A stretch of DNA of 64,000 nucleotides, taken from CAYOUV01 sp963790075 (GTDB lineage Bacteria > Chloroflexota > Anaerolineae > Anaerolineales > Villigracilaceae). Location of the stretch: positions 603,715 to 667,714 of the forward strand of contig CAWBNG010000008.1 in assembly GCA_963790075.1 (NCBI GenBank). Direction: 5' to 3'. This document shows, in pieces, positions 16,942 through 25,482 of the stretch. How positions within the stretch are numbered: position 1 is the first letter of the stretch; every line of letters begins with the position of its first letter. The position numbers and the translations under genes are program-made. Below the pieces are notes generated by a model, which saw only the letters and a list, made by a program, of their open reading frames with translations, ran no database searches and had not been told where the DNA came from.

Positions 16942-18417
16942 ATGCAGGCCATTTTAAAACGGATTAACTATCTCTTTGGCTCTACCAAGGGACTGATCCT
17001 GGTAGCGATTGCCATGATCGCCATTGTCACGGCCGTGTGGGGGATGTTGTCGGGCCCTATGGCCGAGCTGGGCGTGCGCGAAGTGGTGATACGACTGTTC
17101 CACATGGACCTGCAACAGGCCGAACGTGAAGGCCGCATCATTATCCTCTACCATTCGATCGCCATGGCTGTCGTTGCGATCGAAACTTATATGATTACCA
17201 GCCTGTTGAAGATGAAAGCGTTCTTCAAGCTGGCCGTACGCGTGCTTATCACCGTTGGCTATATGTTGACGATGATCTTTGGCCTGATCTTCGCCTATTT
17301 TGGCCACAACTGGGCTTTCCATGGACTGTACATCACAGGCCTGGCGCTGATCTTCTTCGCGGGCGTGCTGTTGTGCGTGGCGCTCTGGCCGTGGAACAAG
17401 GAATACTACATCACCGATAAAGACTACGCCCACACGAAAAAAGGCGTGGATGTGGAGCGGATGGCTTTCTTCGCGACAGCCCTGACTACCGTCATTTCGG
17501 CCTTATTCGGCGCTGTCCCCGGTTCGTTCTTCGGCAATGGTTTTGAAGTCTTCCTGGCCGAGAACATCATCCGTTTGCCCGAAAAGACGACCATGGAATA
17601 CTCGATCATCGGCCACCTGCACATCATGCTGGCCTTGATCGCTATCATGATCACGCTCATCATCGGTCGCTGGCTCAATTTCAAGGGTATCCTGCACAAG
17701 ATTGCCATGCCGCTCATGATCCTTGGCACCATCGTGCTCAACCTGGGCGTATGGGGCGTAGCTACACCGTTAGAGCCGATCGCCCATATGATCATCTACG
17801 TTGGTGCGACACCCTCCATGCTGGCGGCGCTGCTCCTGCTCATCTGGAGTTGGGCGAAATTGATCCGCGAAGGGACGGCTGATTTGCACAAGCCCAATTT
17901 TGGGCAGAAACTCGCTGCCCTCCTGCGCGATCCGCTCAAGTTTGGCCCCACCTGGCAGATGCTCTTTATGAACTTCACCACCAGCGGCATCGGCATCTTC
18001 ATGGCTGTCCGCCTGGACGAGATTTTCCGCGTCTGGCCGGCGCGTGAGGAACGCATCGAGCTGACCGGTCACTGGCACGCCCTTTCAGCCATCATTGCCA
18101 CCATCATCCTGCTCTACTACGGCGACATAATCGGTCTCAAAGGCAAAATCCGCCAGTGGTATGGCTGGGGCATCATCGTCTTATCTGACATTGCCTTGGC
18201 CGCCGTCACAATCTTTGAAATGAAGCGGCTCTTCATCGCAGAGGCCGTCCAGCAGCCGCTGGTCAATCTGTTGATGTATGCGATCGACTTCGGTCTGGGG
18301 ATGTTGCTGGTGCTGCTCGCGGTCGTCATGGTCTGGCGGCTGATCGACCTGTTCAACCAAAAGGGGCGCTGGACGGAAGAAGTGAATCACGAACTTTCTC
18401 GGGAGGTGATCAAATGA
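16942..18417 (+). CDS. Twelve-helix membrane protein, divergent heme-copper oxidase/NO-reductase subunit I-like
   Basis: GGAGGTG lies six bases before the ATG at 16942, which I prefer to the in-frame GTG at 16927. This gives 491 residues and 12 predicted helices, the topology of heme-copper oxidase subunit I. Histidines fall at telling places: YHSIAM in helix 2 (low-spin heme position), GHLH in helix 6 (CuB/FeB position), AHM in helix 8, and GHWH in helix 10 (compare HFH of oxidases). The HH pair expected in helix 7 is missing, so this would be a divergent or non-canonical member. The heme O synthase homologue in the same operon supports a heme role. The identification is inference. Confidence 0.5.
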   Translation: MQAILKRINYLFGSTKGLILVAIAMIAIVTAVWGMLSGPMAELGVREVVIRLFHMDLQQAEREGRIIILYHSIAMAVVAIETYMITSLLKMKAFFKLAVRVLITVGYMLTMIFGLIFAYFGHNWAFHGLYITGLALIFFAGVLLCVALWPWNKEYYITDKDYAHTKKGVDVERMAFFATALTTVISALFGAVPGSFFGNGFEVFLAENIIRLPEKTTMEYSIIGHLHIMLALIAIMITLIIGRWLNFKGILHKIAMPLMILGTIVLNLGVWGVATPLEPIAHMIIYVGATPSMLAALLLLIWSWAKLIREGTADLHKPNFGQKLAALLRDPLKFGPTWQMLFMNFTTSGIGIFMAVRLDEIFRVWPAREERIELTGHWHALSAIIATIILLYYGDIIGLKGKIRQWYGWGIIVLSDIALAAVTIFEMKRLFIAEAVQQPLVNLLMYAIDFGLGMLLVLLAVVMVWRLIDLFNQKGRWTEEVNHELSREVIK

Positions 18418-19304
18418 AGCGCTTCATCCCGACCATCATCCTGCTGACCGTATTACTGGCCGCATGCGCGCCTGTGGATTTAAACGCTGCGATGCCCACC
18501 TTCGACACGGGCATTGATCCGAACGCCTGGGCACAGATCCCCGCCGGAGAGTTTTCCTTCGGCCAGCACGAAGACATCCTTTCCACCGGCGCCTACCAGA
18601 TCATGCTCACCGATGTCACGACCGCGCAATACGCAGACTATCTCAACCAGGCCTTGGCTGCCGGTTCCGTCAAGCTTGACGGCGACCGAATCGTTGGCTA
18701 CTACCCTGGCGACACTTTCCATGCTGTCAAGCACGAGGAACGCATTGACCCGGGCGACTGGCTCTTTGTCCCCTTGAACGACCCGTCCCAGCGCATCACC
18801 TATGACGGCAAGGCCTTCACTGTCCAGCCCGGGTACGAAAACCACCCGATGACGATGGTCACCTGGTTCGGCGCCTGGGGTTACTGCGGCTACAATGGCT
18901 GGCGCCTGCCGACCGAAGTCGAATGGGAGAAAGCCGCTCGCGGCACGGACACGCGTCCCTTCCCATGGGGCTGGGAGATCGCCCGCGAAAACGCCAATTT
19001 CTATGCCAGCCGCGACCCGTTTGAGAATATGAGTACCTTTGGCTCGCGCACCAGCCCGGTCGGTTTTTACAACGGCAAAACATACGGCGATTACCAGACG
19101 CTCGATTCTGCCTCGCCGTACGGTCTGTACGATATGGCGGGCAACGTCTGGCAGTGGACCGGCGATGTCTATGCAGGCATGCATTACCGTTTTATGCGCG
19201 GCGGCTCGAAGGACACCTACGACATGGACCTGCGTCTGTGGGTGCGCAACAACGCCACACCGACCTATTTCAGCCCGGGCGTCGGGTTCCGGTGTGTAAG
19301 ATGA
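18414..19304 (+). CDS. SUMF1/formylglycine-generating-enzyme-like lipoprotein
   Basis: This 296-residue protein has lipobox LAAC near residue 18, so it is probably lipid-anchored outside the membrane. The FGE-sulfatase fold is clear: IPAGEFSFGQ, MTMVTWFGAWGYCGYNGWRLPTE, EWEKAARG, PYGLYDMAGNVWQWTGD, MRGGSKD and a C-terminal GVGFRCVR. Catalytic FGE enzymes need a Cys pair in the C-terminal part, and that pair is not evident, so a structural or binding role as in NirV-type proteins is plausible. Its ATG overlaps the stop of the heme-copper-like gene by four bases, indicating coupled translation. Confidence 0.85.
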   Translation: MKRFIPTIILLTVLLAACAPVDLNAAMPTFDTGIDPNAWAQIPAGEFSFGQHEDILSTGAYQIMLTDVTTAQYADYLNQALAAGSVKLDGDRIVGYYPGDTFHAVKHEERIDPGDWLFVPLNDPSQRITYDGKAFTVQPGYENHPMTMVTWFGAWGYCGYNGWRLPTEVEWEKAARGTDTRPFPWGWEIARENANFYASRDPFENMSTFGSRTSPVGFYNGKTYGDYQTLDSASPYGLYDMAGNVWQWTGDVYAGMHYRFMRGGSKDTYDMDLRLWVRNNATPTYFSPGVGFRCVR

Positions 19305-19363
19305 ATCTCACGGAAGGCAGGCGGATGAGCCTGCCTCTGGTCATCACTTTATAAAGTAAACTT

Positions 19364-20227
19364 ATGAAAACCATGCTTACTAAACTTCGCTTGTACTGGC
19401 CGCTGATCAAGAGTCTGCAAACTGGCTTGCTGCTGGCTACCGGACTGGCCGGCTATATGACCGCACGTTGTCCGGTCTTCAACATCCCGACTATTTTGGC
19501 TTTGACCGGCAGTCTGTTTCTGGCGATCAGCGGCAGTACCGTTCTGAACATGTGGTATGACCGCGACATCGACAGCAAAATGAAGCGCACCCAAAACCGT
19601 CCCCTGGCAGGTGCCAGGATCGGCCAGTTGGAAGCCCTGCGTCTGGGACTGGTGCTCTCCTGTCTGGGCGTGGCCTGGTCAGTGGTAATCCATCCGCTCT
19701 ATGGGCTGATCGTCTTCGCCGGATTGTTTTTTGACGTAGTGATCTATACCATCTGGCTCAAACGCCGCACCGCCTGGAGTATCGTGTGGGGCGGCATCTC
19801 GGGCGGCATGCCGATCCTGGCGGGACGCGCCCTTGGTTTGGGTGGCATCGATTGGGTCGGGATTGCGCTTTCCCTCTCAATCCTGTTCTGGATCCCGACC
19901 CACATCATGACTTTTTCCATGAAATATCACGAGGATTACAAAACCGCCGGCGTGCCGACGTTCCCGTCCGCTTATGGTTTCTCTGTCACCAGGGCAACCA
20001 TTGCCTTCTCCAGCATCCTTGCAGCCTTGATGATCGGAATTGCCGCATATGGGATCGGCATGACCTGGGGCTACCTGCGCGTGCTGGCTGTGCTTTCGGC
20101 CGGTCTGCTCGGGCTGGCCGTCAGCAGTCTTTTCAAGCCCTCGGAACGGGTGAATTTTGGCTTGTTCAAGTACGCCTCGTTATATATGCTGTCATCGATG
20201 TTGCTGATGGTGTTCTATGGCTTATAA
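19364..20227 (+). CDS. ctaB: Protoheme IX farnesyltransferase-like UbiA-family prenyltransferase (heme O synthase)
   Basis: This 287-residue protein has about eight helices. The first Asp-rich motif is NMWYDRDIDSKMKRTQNRPL, very close to the CyoE/CtaB signature. The second region, YTIWLKRRTAWSIVWGGISG, followed by WIPTHIMTFSMKYHEDYKTAGVP, also matches heme O synthases. The family transfers farnesyl to heme B to make heme O for heme-copper oxidases. Its place after the 12-helix protein is the strongest context for calling that protein a heme enzyme. Other UbiA substrates cannot be excluded. Confidence 0.8.
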   Translation: MKTMLTKLRLYWPLIKSLQTGLLLATGLAGYMTARCPVFNIPTILALTGSLFLAISGSTVLNMWYDRDIDSKMKRTQNRPLAGARIGQLEALRLGLVLSCLGVAWSVVIHPLYGLIVFAGLFFDVVIYTIWLKRRTAWSIVWGGISGGMPILAGRALGLGGIDWVGIALSLSILFWIPTHIMTFSMKYHEDYKTAGVPTFPSAYGFSVTRATIAFSSILAALMIGIAAYGIGMTWGYLRVLAVLSAGLLGLAVSSLFKPSERVNFGLFKYASLYMLSSMLLMVFYGL

Positions 20228-20663
20228 ACGGATATCCTGGCGTAAATACAAGCCCGGCACCCCTAAATTGTGGTTGTATCTTGCTGCGGGTCTGGTCTGG
20301 ATGGCTGTGGGGATCATGCTGATCGGATTTGCCTCACGCTGGCTGAGCCCCATTTCCTTCCCGGCCTGGATTTTGTACGCAATTTCCGGGATCGGACTGG
20401 CAGGCGGCATTTACTGGTTTGGTTTCTCGAATCTTGCCAAAAAGAATATTGGCCGGATTTATTCCCTGGCAGAGGGGCGTATCTGTCTGTTTGCTTTTCA
20501 GGAATGGAAAAGCTACCCCCTGGTCGTCTTCATGGTTGCGCTGGGAATCTATTTGAGGATCTACGCTCCCATCCCCAAGCCCTTGCTGGCTGTCCTATAT
20601 CTGGGTATCGGCGGTGGGCTGGCCTTATCCAGCCTGCATTACTTTTGGAAAGCCATCCAATAG
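20217..20663 (+). CDS. Small membrane protein of heme-copper-like cluster
   Basis: This 148-residue protein has four predicted helices and a basic N-terminus (MAYKRISWRKYKPG). It overlaps the ctaB-like gene by 11 bases, so it is co-translated with it. No family recognised; it could be an accessory subunit. Its 3' end overlaps the convergent DNA polymerase gene by 39 bases. Confidence 0.7.
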   Translation: MAYKRISWRKYKPGTPKLWLYLAAGLVWMAVGIMLIGFASRWLSPISFPAWILYAISGIGLAGGIYWFGFSNLAKKNIGRIYSLAEGRICLFAFQEWKSYPLVVFMVALGIYLRIYAPIPKPLLAVLYLGIGGGLALSSLHYFWKAIQ

Positions 20664-22802
20664 GGGGAACGTCCGGCAACTCAATCCACCGAAGGCCGCC
20701 AGCACGCTCTCCAGCGAACGATCCAGCAGGGTGCAGTAGCGCTGCGTGTCCAGCAGGCGCGGATCGAGCTCACCGGGCAGGTCCCAGGCGCGCACGCCGC
20801 ACCGGTCGCGGGTGTAGATGAAGCGCATGAACTGGCCCGGGGCCACATTCTCCCCGGCTGCCTGCAGCTGCGCCGCCGCCCGCGCCGAGGGCGAGAGGAT
20901 TTTGTAGGCTTCCACCGCCCGGCTCAGTTTCTGAGTTACCAGCAGGTGCTCCGGCGGCACGCGGCCGTTTCTCAGGTCGCGTTTGGCCTGCCGCGCCAGC
21001 GTCTGTGCCTCGGGCAAAAACTCCGACACCTCGTCCAGTGTCCCGGCCTGTGCCAGGCAGTTCAGCACGGCCAGCTGCGTTTGGCTGACCCAGGGCGGGG
21101 TGTCATGGCGGCGGGCCTCGATGCCCCGGTACTTGATGGACCCGTCCTGGAAGACGCCCAGGTAGCGATTGGGCACCGGCACGCGGCTGTCCCGGCGGGA
21201 AGGCAGGAAAGATACCCAGCGGAAGACGCCCTCCAGGGCGATCGAGATGCCGGTCTGGTCCCGAATGGCCTGCAGCAGCGGGGCGAAGTCCCGCGCCTCG
21301 CGCAGACCCTCCTGCCGTACGAACAGGCTGTCGACGTACATGTGTAGCACCTCGAAGCCCAGGTCTTCGGCGACTTCCTTGGCTTGCAGCATCAACTCCC
21401 GGCTGATGGCGGTGACGGCCTCGTGCGACTCGATCTTGCCGAAGCGGGCGTTCTTGTACCCCAAATACCCGAAACAGACCACCAGCAGCCATTTGAGCGC
21501 CGCGGCGCGCGCCTTGAGCGGTTTGACGCGGCAGTCGCGCGGGTCCAATTCCCGCAGTAGCTCTTTGAGCTTCAGGCGTTTCTCCAGCAGTGGGCGCAGG
21601 GTCTGCGGCACCAGGCCTGGGGGCGCGTCTGCCTGCCCGATTGTCTCCGGGGAGATGTTGTGCCTGACCATGATCGACGGGTACATCGAGGCAAAGTCGA
21701 TCTCAGCTACGTCGCGATGCAGGCCGATGATGGGCTGGTAGACCAATCCGCCTTTGTCGGCCCGGATCAGTTCGGCCAGCGATTTGCGGCCCTCGGCTTG
21801 CTGCTTGACGACCGGCACCAGCACACCGGTGCGCAGGGCAGTCAGCATCTGCATGGCGGTGATGCCGGCCCCCGGCGACTTGCGGGCCATCTCCTGCACG
21901 CCGACCCCGGTCACGCGCGTCTGCTCCAGCACGCCCTGCAGGGCATACTCGCTGAACAGCATGGCGTTGCGGCGGTCGATGTGCCAGCGGCCGTACAGGT
22001 GGGCCTGCGCGCCGCGATGGATCACCTGGCCGTAAGCGAAGTAGCTGTCCGCTTTGCGCGTAAGCACCTCGCGCTCCGGATCCCGGTTGGGGTTGAGCGG
22101 CAGGCCGCTCTCCTGGCACCAGATCTGTAACTGTGGGAAAAGCCAGGTGTCGCCGTGGTCGCTCAGGATCAGGTCGGGGTCATAGCGCCCCAGCAGGGCG
22201 CGCAGGCCGGTCAGCAAGGCACGCCGGGGTTCGAGCGCCAGCGCGTAGGCTGCCCGGTCGTGCCGAACCTGCAGCCGGCGCGGCGTGCGGTGGGCAGGGT
22301 CCACGTCCGGGCTGAGACACAGGATCCGCAGCGGCAGGGGCGGCGGATCGATCTCCCAGGGGGAATCCAGGACTTTGATCTCGGAAACCTGGCCGGTCTG
22401 CTCCCTGACCTGGCAGCGCCCGAGCAAATGCACTCCCGTGCGGGCGGTGAAGCGCAGGCTGATGGGGATGTCGGCGTCGTAGTAATCCAGGCCGGGGAAT
22501 TGAGCGGACAGTTCCCGGAAGACGCCCGCGATGCGCGCCGGTCCGGGGACGGTCACGGACAGCAGGTCGCGTTCGCCAGTGAACAGGTCGCGGCGGCGGG
22601 CGCGGGCCAGCGTTACGTCCTTGCCCTGCAGGAAGCGCCAGGCCCGGCGCAGCGTGGGGAAATCGCCGGCAGCGTAGAAGCTGACCGGGAATGCCATGTG
22701 CAGTTGCAGGCGTGCCCGCGAGTTGTCCGCCAGCAGCCAGAGTGAAATGCCGCCTGCCAGGTCGGCGTAGAGATCCAGCAGCCAGCCGGTATGCTCATGC
22801 AT
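20625..22802 (-). CDS. Family-B DNA polymerase lacking recognisable proofreading residues
   Basis: This 725-residue protein starts at the ATG at 22802, which overlaps the stop of the 87-residue gene; the longer in-frame extension is an out-of-frame reading of that gene. Polymerase motif A is DFASMYPSIMVRHN and motif B is KWLLVVCFGYLGY. Motif C reads HMYVDSLFV instead of YGDTDS, keeping the second Asp. In the exonuclease region the ExoI DxE becomes SPD (LCLSPDVDP) and the ExoII Asn/Asp pair becomes His/Leu (DHGDTWLFPQL). Proofreading is therefore probably lost. Both main polymerase Asp residues remain, so activity is plausible. Context suggests a repair or translesion role. Confidence 0.88.
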   Translation of the reverse strand: MHEHTGWLLDLYADLAGGISLWLLADNSRARLQLHMAFPVSFYAAGDFPTLRRAWRFLQGKDVTLARARRRDLFTGERDLLSVTVPGPARIAGVFRELSAQFPGLDYYDADIPISLRFTARTGVHLLGRCQVREQTGQVSEIKVLDSPWEIDPPPLPLRILCLSPDVDPAHRTPRRLQVRHDRAAYALALEPRRALLTGLRALLGRYDPDLILSDHGDTWLFPQLQIWCQESGLPLNPNRDPEREVLTRKADSYFAYGQVIHRGAQAHLYGRWHIDRRNAMLFSEYALQGVLEQTRVTGVGVQEMARKSPGAGITAMQMLTALRTGVLVPVVKQQAEGRKSLAELIRADKGGLVYQPIIGLHRDVAEIDFASMYPSIMVRHNISPETIGQADAPPGLVPQTLRPLLEKRLKLKELLRELDPRDCRVKPLKARAAALKWLLVVCFGYLGYKNARFGKIESHEAVTAISRELMLQAKEVAEDLGFEVLHMYVDSLFVRQEGLREARDFAPLLQAIRDQTGISIALEGVFRWVSFLPSRRDSRVPVPNRYLGVFQDGSIKYRGIEARRHDTPPWVSQTQLAVLNCLAQAGTLDEVSEFLPEAQTLARQAKRDLRNGRVPPEHLLVTQKLSRAVEAYKILSPSARAAAQLQAAGENVAPGQFMRFIYTRDRCGVRAWDLPGELDPRLLDTQRYCTLLDRSLESVLAAFGGLSCRTFPLLDGFPKVMQAG

Positions 22803-23058
22803 GTCGCTGCTTGTATTGGTCCATTTCCTGGCGCAGGACCGCGATCTGCTTGGCCTGTTCCAGCAGGATGGCCAGCAAAGCGCTCTCGAAGGGCAGCAGG
22901 GCGTCCGTCTGGCTGATAGCGGAGACGTGCCGGCGGGCGGCCGCCAACAGACCGTCCAGGACGTACTGGTCACTGCGGCGCAAAGTGCGCCGGAAGCCGG
23001 TCAGCAGGGACTCGGTCTCGGCCAGTTGCTGAGTGATGGTGGGAAGTGTGCGGCCCAT
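22795..23058 (-). CDS. Small helical/coiled-coil protein of DNA polymerase operon
   Basis: This 87-residue, almost entirely helical protein ends in a heptad-like stretch (LLEQAKQIAVLRQEMDQYKQ). It lies five bases after the RecA-like gene, and its stop overlaps the polymerase start region by eight bases. The arrangement suggests a subunit that links the two partners. No known domain was identified. Confidence 0.65.
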   Translation of the reverse strand: MGRTLPTITQQLAETESLLTGFRRTLRRSDQYVLDGLLAAARRHVSAISQTDALLPFESALLAILLEQAKQIAVLRQEMDQYKQRHA

Positions 23059-23063
23059 GATGG

Positions 23064-23594
23064 TCAGAAGAGAACTGGTTGATAAGCTGGCGGTTCAGGT
23101 GGCTGGAAGGTGAAGAGTTGGTCGGCGCGGGCGCAGACCTGCTCGACCAGGCCGGCGCGCCCCTCGACCAGCGGGGGCGCCAGGGTCACTACGACCGGGG
23201 CGATGCGGCGCAGGCGTTCCAGTTGCTGCAAGCAAGCCTCCAGCAACCGGCAGACTTCGGGGAGGGGGACGTGCTCGTCGTAGAAGCTGGCCAGCAGGTC
23301 CAGGATCAGATAGGGCTGGCGCAGGGCGGGAGTGTCCTGCAGCAGCGCCAGCATCTGGTAGCAGGTGAAGGCGCGCCGGATGGACAGGCGCCGGGCGGCC
23401 GTGTTCAGGTCGACCGTCCCCCGGCGCAGCAGCTGTGCCACCCGATAGGCCTGGAAGCGGTTGCCGCCGTCCAGCACGCTGACTGGTCCGCGCAGGGCCA
23501 GCTGGGCGGCCAGCATAGCCGACTCGTCGCGCGCTGCATGCGGGGCGTAGACCACCAGCTGTGTGCCGGTTTGTAAAGCGGGAAGGAGCTCCAT
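23064..23594 (-). CDS. RecA/RadA-like protein without P-loop
   Basis: I use the ATG at 23594 (176 residues); a TTG at 23612 would add six. The pattern VVVYAPHAARDESAMLAAQLAL, followed by VSVLDGGNRFQAYRVAQLL, resembles the first strands of RecA-like ATPases. YLILDLLASFYDE sits at the Walker B position. The GxxxxGKT loop is absent, so ATP binding is doubtful. It is the first gene of a three-gene unit with a coiled-coil protein and a polymerase. ImuA, the RecA-like partner of DnaE2, is a useful comparison in organisation, not a claim of homology. Confidence 0.6.
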   Translation of the reverse strand: MELLPALQTGTQLVVYAPHAARDESAMLAAQLALRGPVSVLDGGNRFQAYRVAQLLRRGTVDLNTAARRLSIRRAFTCYQMLALLQDTPALRQPYLILDLLASFYDEHVPLPEVCRLLEACLQQLERLRRIAPVVVTLAPPLVEGRAGLVEQVCARADQLFTFQPPEPPAYQPVLF

Positions 23595-23624
23595 GCTTAC
23601 AAGATAGGCCAAAGCCGGCCATCA

Positions 23625-23648
23625 AAAAATCCCCTAACGGGGGATTTT
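23625..23648 (-). terminator. Rho-independent terminator after LuxR gene
   Basis: On the minus strand AATCCCC, loop GTTA-type, GGGGATT is followed by TTTTTT. It lies between the LuxR gene and the RecA-like gene, so the polymerase operon probably has its own promoter or depends on read-through. Confidence 0.7.
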
Positions 23649-23728
23649 GGGGGGGATTTACGGGCTAACCCCAGGGGGGGAACCAGATACGGGGCTGGCT
23701 GGCGCGCTTCCGTCCCTACATCTGGGGG

Positions 23729-24136
23729 TCATTCCCGCCAGGCGCTGAAATCCCAGCCGGCCAGCGCCACGCGCAGGTCAGCCTTGCTGTGCAGGTCGAA
23801 TTTGCGCAGGGTATTGGCCACGTGGGTCTTGATCGTTTCGACCGAAATGCCCAGGTGGCTGGCCATCTGGCGGTTGGTGTGTCCCAGGCAAGTCAGGGCG
23901 GCTATATCGCGTTCGCGCGGCGTCAGGCTCTCCCAGGCGCTCCAGAAGAGGCTCTGGGCATAATACGCATCCAGGCCGGAAGCGAAGACCGCTTCGGCCA
24001 ATTCGTCTTCAGGCTGGCCGGCGTGTTGCGCCAGGGTGGAGAGACTGGTTTGCAGACCCCGGCTGAGTTCCAGCGGATGGGAACTGGGAGCCTGGCGCAG
24101 GCCGAGCCAGTGGGACAGGCGCTGCCATAGGAACAT
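23729..24136 (-). CDS. LuxR-family helix-turn-helix regulator
   Basis: This 135-residue protein has a C-terminal GerE-type helix-turn-helix at about residues 68-125 (LTPRERDIAALTCLGHTNRQ, then MASHLGISVETIKTHVANTL). The N-terminal 60 residues show no receiver domain; the opening MFLWQRLSHWLGLRQ is amphipathic and may touch the membrane. A LexA-like box lies 18 bases before the start codon. It may control the neighbouring polymerase or hydroxylase genes, but nothing in the sequence proves which. Confidence 0.85.
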   Translation of the reverse strand: MFLWQRLSHWLGLRQAPSSHPLELSRGLQTSLSTLAQHAGQPEDELAEAVFASGLDAYYAQSLFWSAWESLTPRERDIAALTCLGHTNRQMASHLGISVETIKTHVANTLRKFDLHSKADLRVALAGWDFSAWRE

Positions 24137-24153
24137 AGTATGTTTATTATATC

Positions 24154-24167
24154 AGAACATGTGTTCT
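24154..24167. promoter_or_regulatory. LexA-box-like site GAAC-N4-GTTC
   Basis: AGAAC-ATGT-GTTCT has perfect 5-bp arms, matching the Gram-positive type LexA consensus GAAC-N4-GTTC. It is just upstream of the LuxR gene and two transcription steps from the DNA polymerase genes. A second, looser GAAC/GTTT pair overlaps 24131-24145. Confidence 0.45.
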
Positions 24168-24268
24168 AATTACAAGACCCCCTTGGCCCGGTGGAAAAAC
24201 CGAAACAGCCCAAGCATGGACCAAATGCAGGGCTTCCCTGACACGTGGATGACTGCGCGAGACGCAGT

Positions 24269-25285
24269 TTAACTGTTACGGAGCGCGATCGGCTTCAAAT
24301 AGGAATCGAGCAAGGCATCCATCCCTTCGAACAACTCGCACACGAAGAACATCGGGTTGAAGGCATAGACCGTCTTGGGGATCTGGGCGATCACTTCGAC
24401 ATCGAACGGGGCCAGGATCACTTCGCCGCCCAAATATCCCTCGCGGGGGATGCCCAGCTTGTCGTACAGCCCCCGGACCACGTTCCAGCCCTGTTCCTGG
24501 GATGACATCTGTCCCTGTTGGTGCACCTGATTGATCCCGCTGATGATGTGCTCGACCTGCTCTTTGTGGGCCAGGAAATGCTCCTGCAGCTGTGCAAAGA
24601 CATGCCCGCTGTAATCCAAGACGTTGTCCCGGCTGAGCCGGTAGAACTCCATGATAGTGTTGGCCAGCTCGCTGCGGCCGGAGATGATCCCGGCGCCAAA
24701 CACCTTGAGGCGATTGTTTTCCATCACCAGGCCGAACTCGGTGCTGTACCAGGCCAAGCGTTTGATCACTTCCTTCTCCGCCTGGGTCGCTTTGTGGTAG
24801 GCCGGGGCAAATTTATCCTCGATGCGCACATAGAAGTCCATGGTCAGGTAGGGCAGGTGGCCAAAGATGTCGTGGAACATGTCCGGTTCGGGTGTGAACT
24901 CCATCTGGTCGCGGGTGCGCAGGTAATCGGTGATCAGGAATATGTGCTGCGCAAACTTGTCGTACCAGTCATCGGCCAGGGTGTAGCGGACAGCCGTGCG
25001 CTCGATGCGCCAGCCGGTGCGAGGTTGGATACGTTCGTTGAGATGCGCCACCGTTGGGATGCGCTGCGGATCGAGCCCCAGCCGCGTCAGCCCATTCAGA
25101 TATTCCTGGCAGATGTGCTCCAGCAAATAAGATTGGTGGATTCCGGCGAACAGATCCGCCCAGATCGCATGTTGTTCGGCGGAGAAGACAATTTCCTGGT
25201 TTTCGACCGTGTATTCGCGCGCTGGATCCAGGTGTTGCTCGGCGATATCGCCAGTGTAGAGCGGCGGATTTTGATTCTCAGTCAT
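24269..25285 (-). CDS. phhA: Phenylalanine-4-hydroxylase (tetrahydropterin-dependent aromatic amino acid hydroxylase)
   Basis: This 338-residue protein carries the iron site HDIFGHLPYL (His138, His143) and WYSTEFGL (Glu183), the 2-His-1-carboxylate triad of the family. FGAGIISGRSEL is also conserved. It would convert phenylalanine to tyrosine using O2 and a reduced pterin in the cytoplasm. There is no ACT regulatory domain, as in other bacterial enzymes, though it is longer than the usual 260-300 residues. It is divergent from the pterin reductase/folB/folK genes and near folE and the carbinolamine dehydratase, which supply and recycle the cofactor. Tryptophan hydroxylase activity cannot be excluded. 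Confidence 0.92.
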   Translation of the reverse strand: MTENQNPPLYTGDIAEQHLDPAREYTVENQEIVFSAEQHAIWADLFAGIHQSYLLEHICQEYLNGLTRLGLDPQRIPTVAHLNERIQPRTGWRIERTAVRYTLADDWYDKFAQHIFLITDYLRTRDQMEFTPEPDMFHDIFGHLPYLTMDFYVRIEDKFAPAYHKATQAEKEVIKRLAWYSTEFGLVMENNRLKVFGAGIISGRSELANTIMEFYRLSRDNVLDYSGHVFAQLQEHFLAHKEQVEHIISGINQVHQQGQMSSQEQGWNVVRGLYDKLGIPREGYLGGEVILAPFDVEVIAQIPKTVYAFNPMFFVCELFEGMDALLDSYLKPIALRNS

Positions 25286-25482
25286 CTTTTGGCACCTTTC
25301 TCATACCAGTAAGTTAGTGGCATCTCTAATTAAGTATTGGCTTGGCGGGATTTACGACGATGAACTTTGCATTCCATAGAGATATTATCACCTCCAAAAA
25401 TGGAAGTCAAGAAGTGGACAAAGAAAGTCTACTTTGAAGCTTCGATTGATGCGGGTATGTGTAGATGATAAAATTCCTCTCG

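Noticed and set aside
22803..22973. Extra 57 residues at the N-terminus of the family-B polymerase
   Set aside because: They are an out-of-frame reading of the coiled-coil gene at 22795-23058; the ATG at 22802 fits the overlap better.
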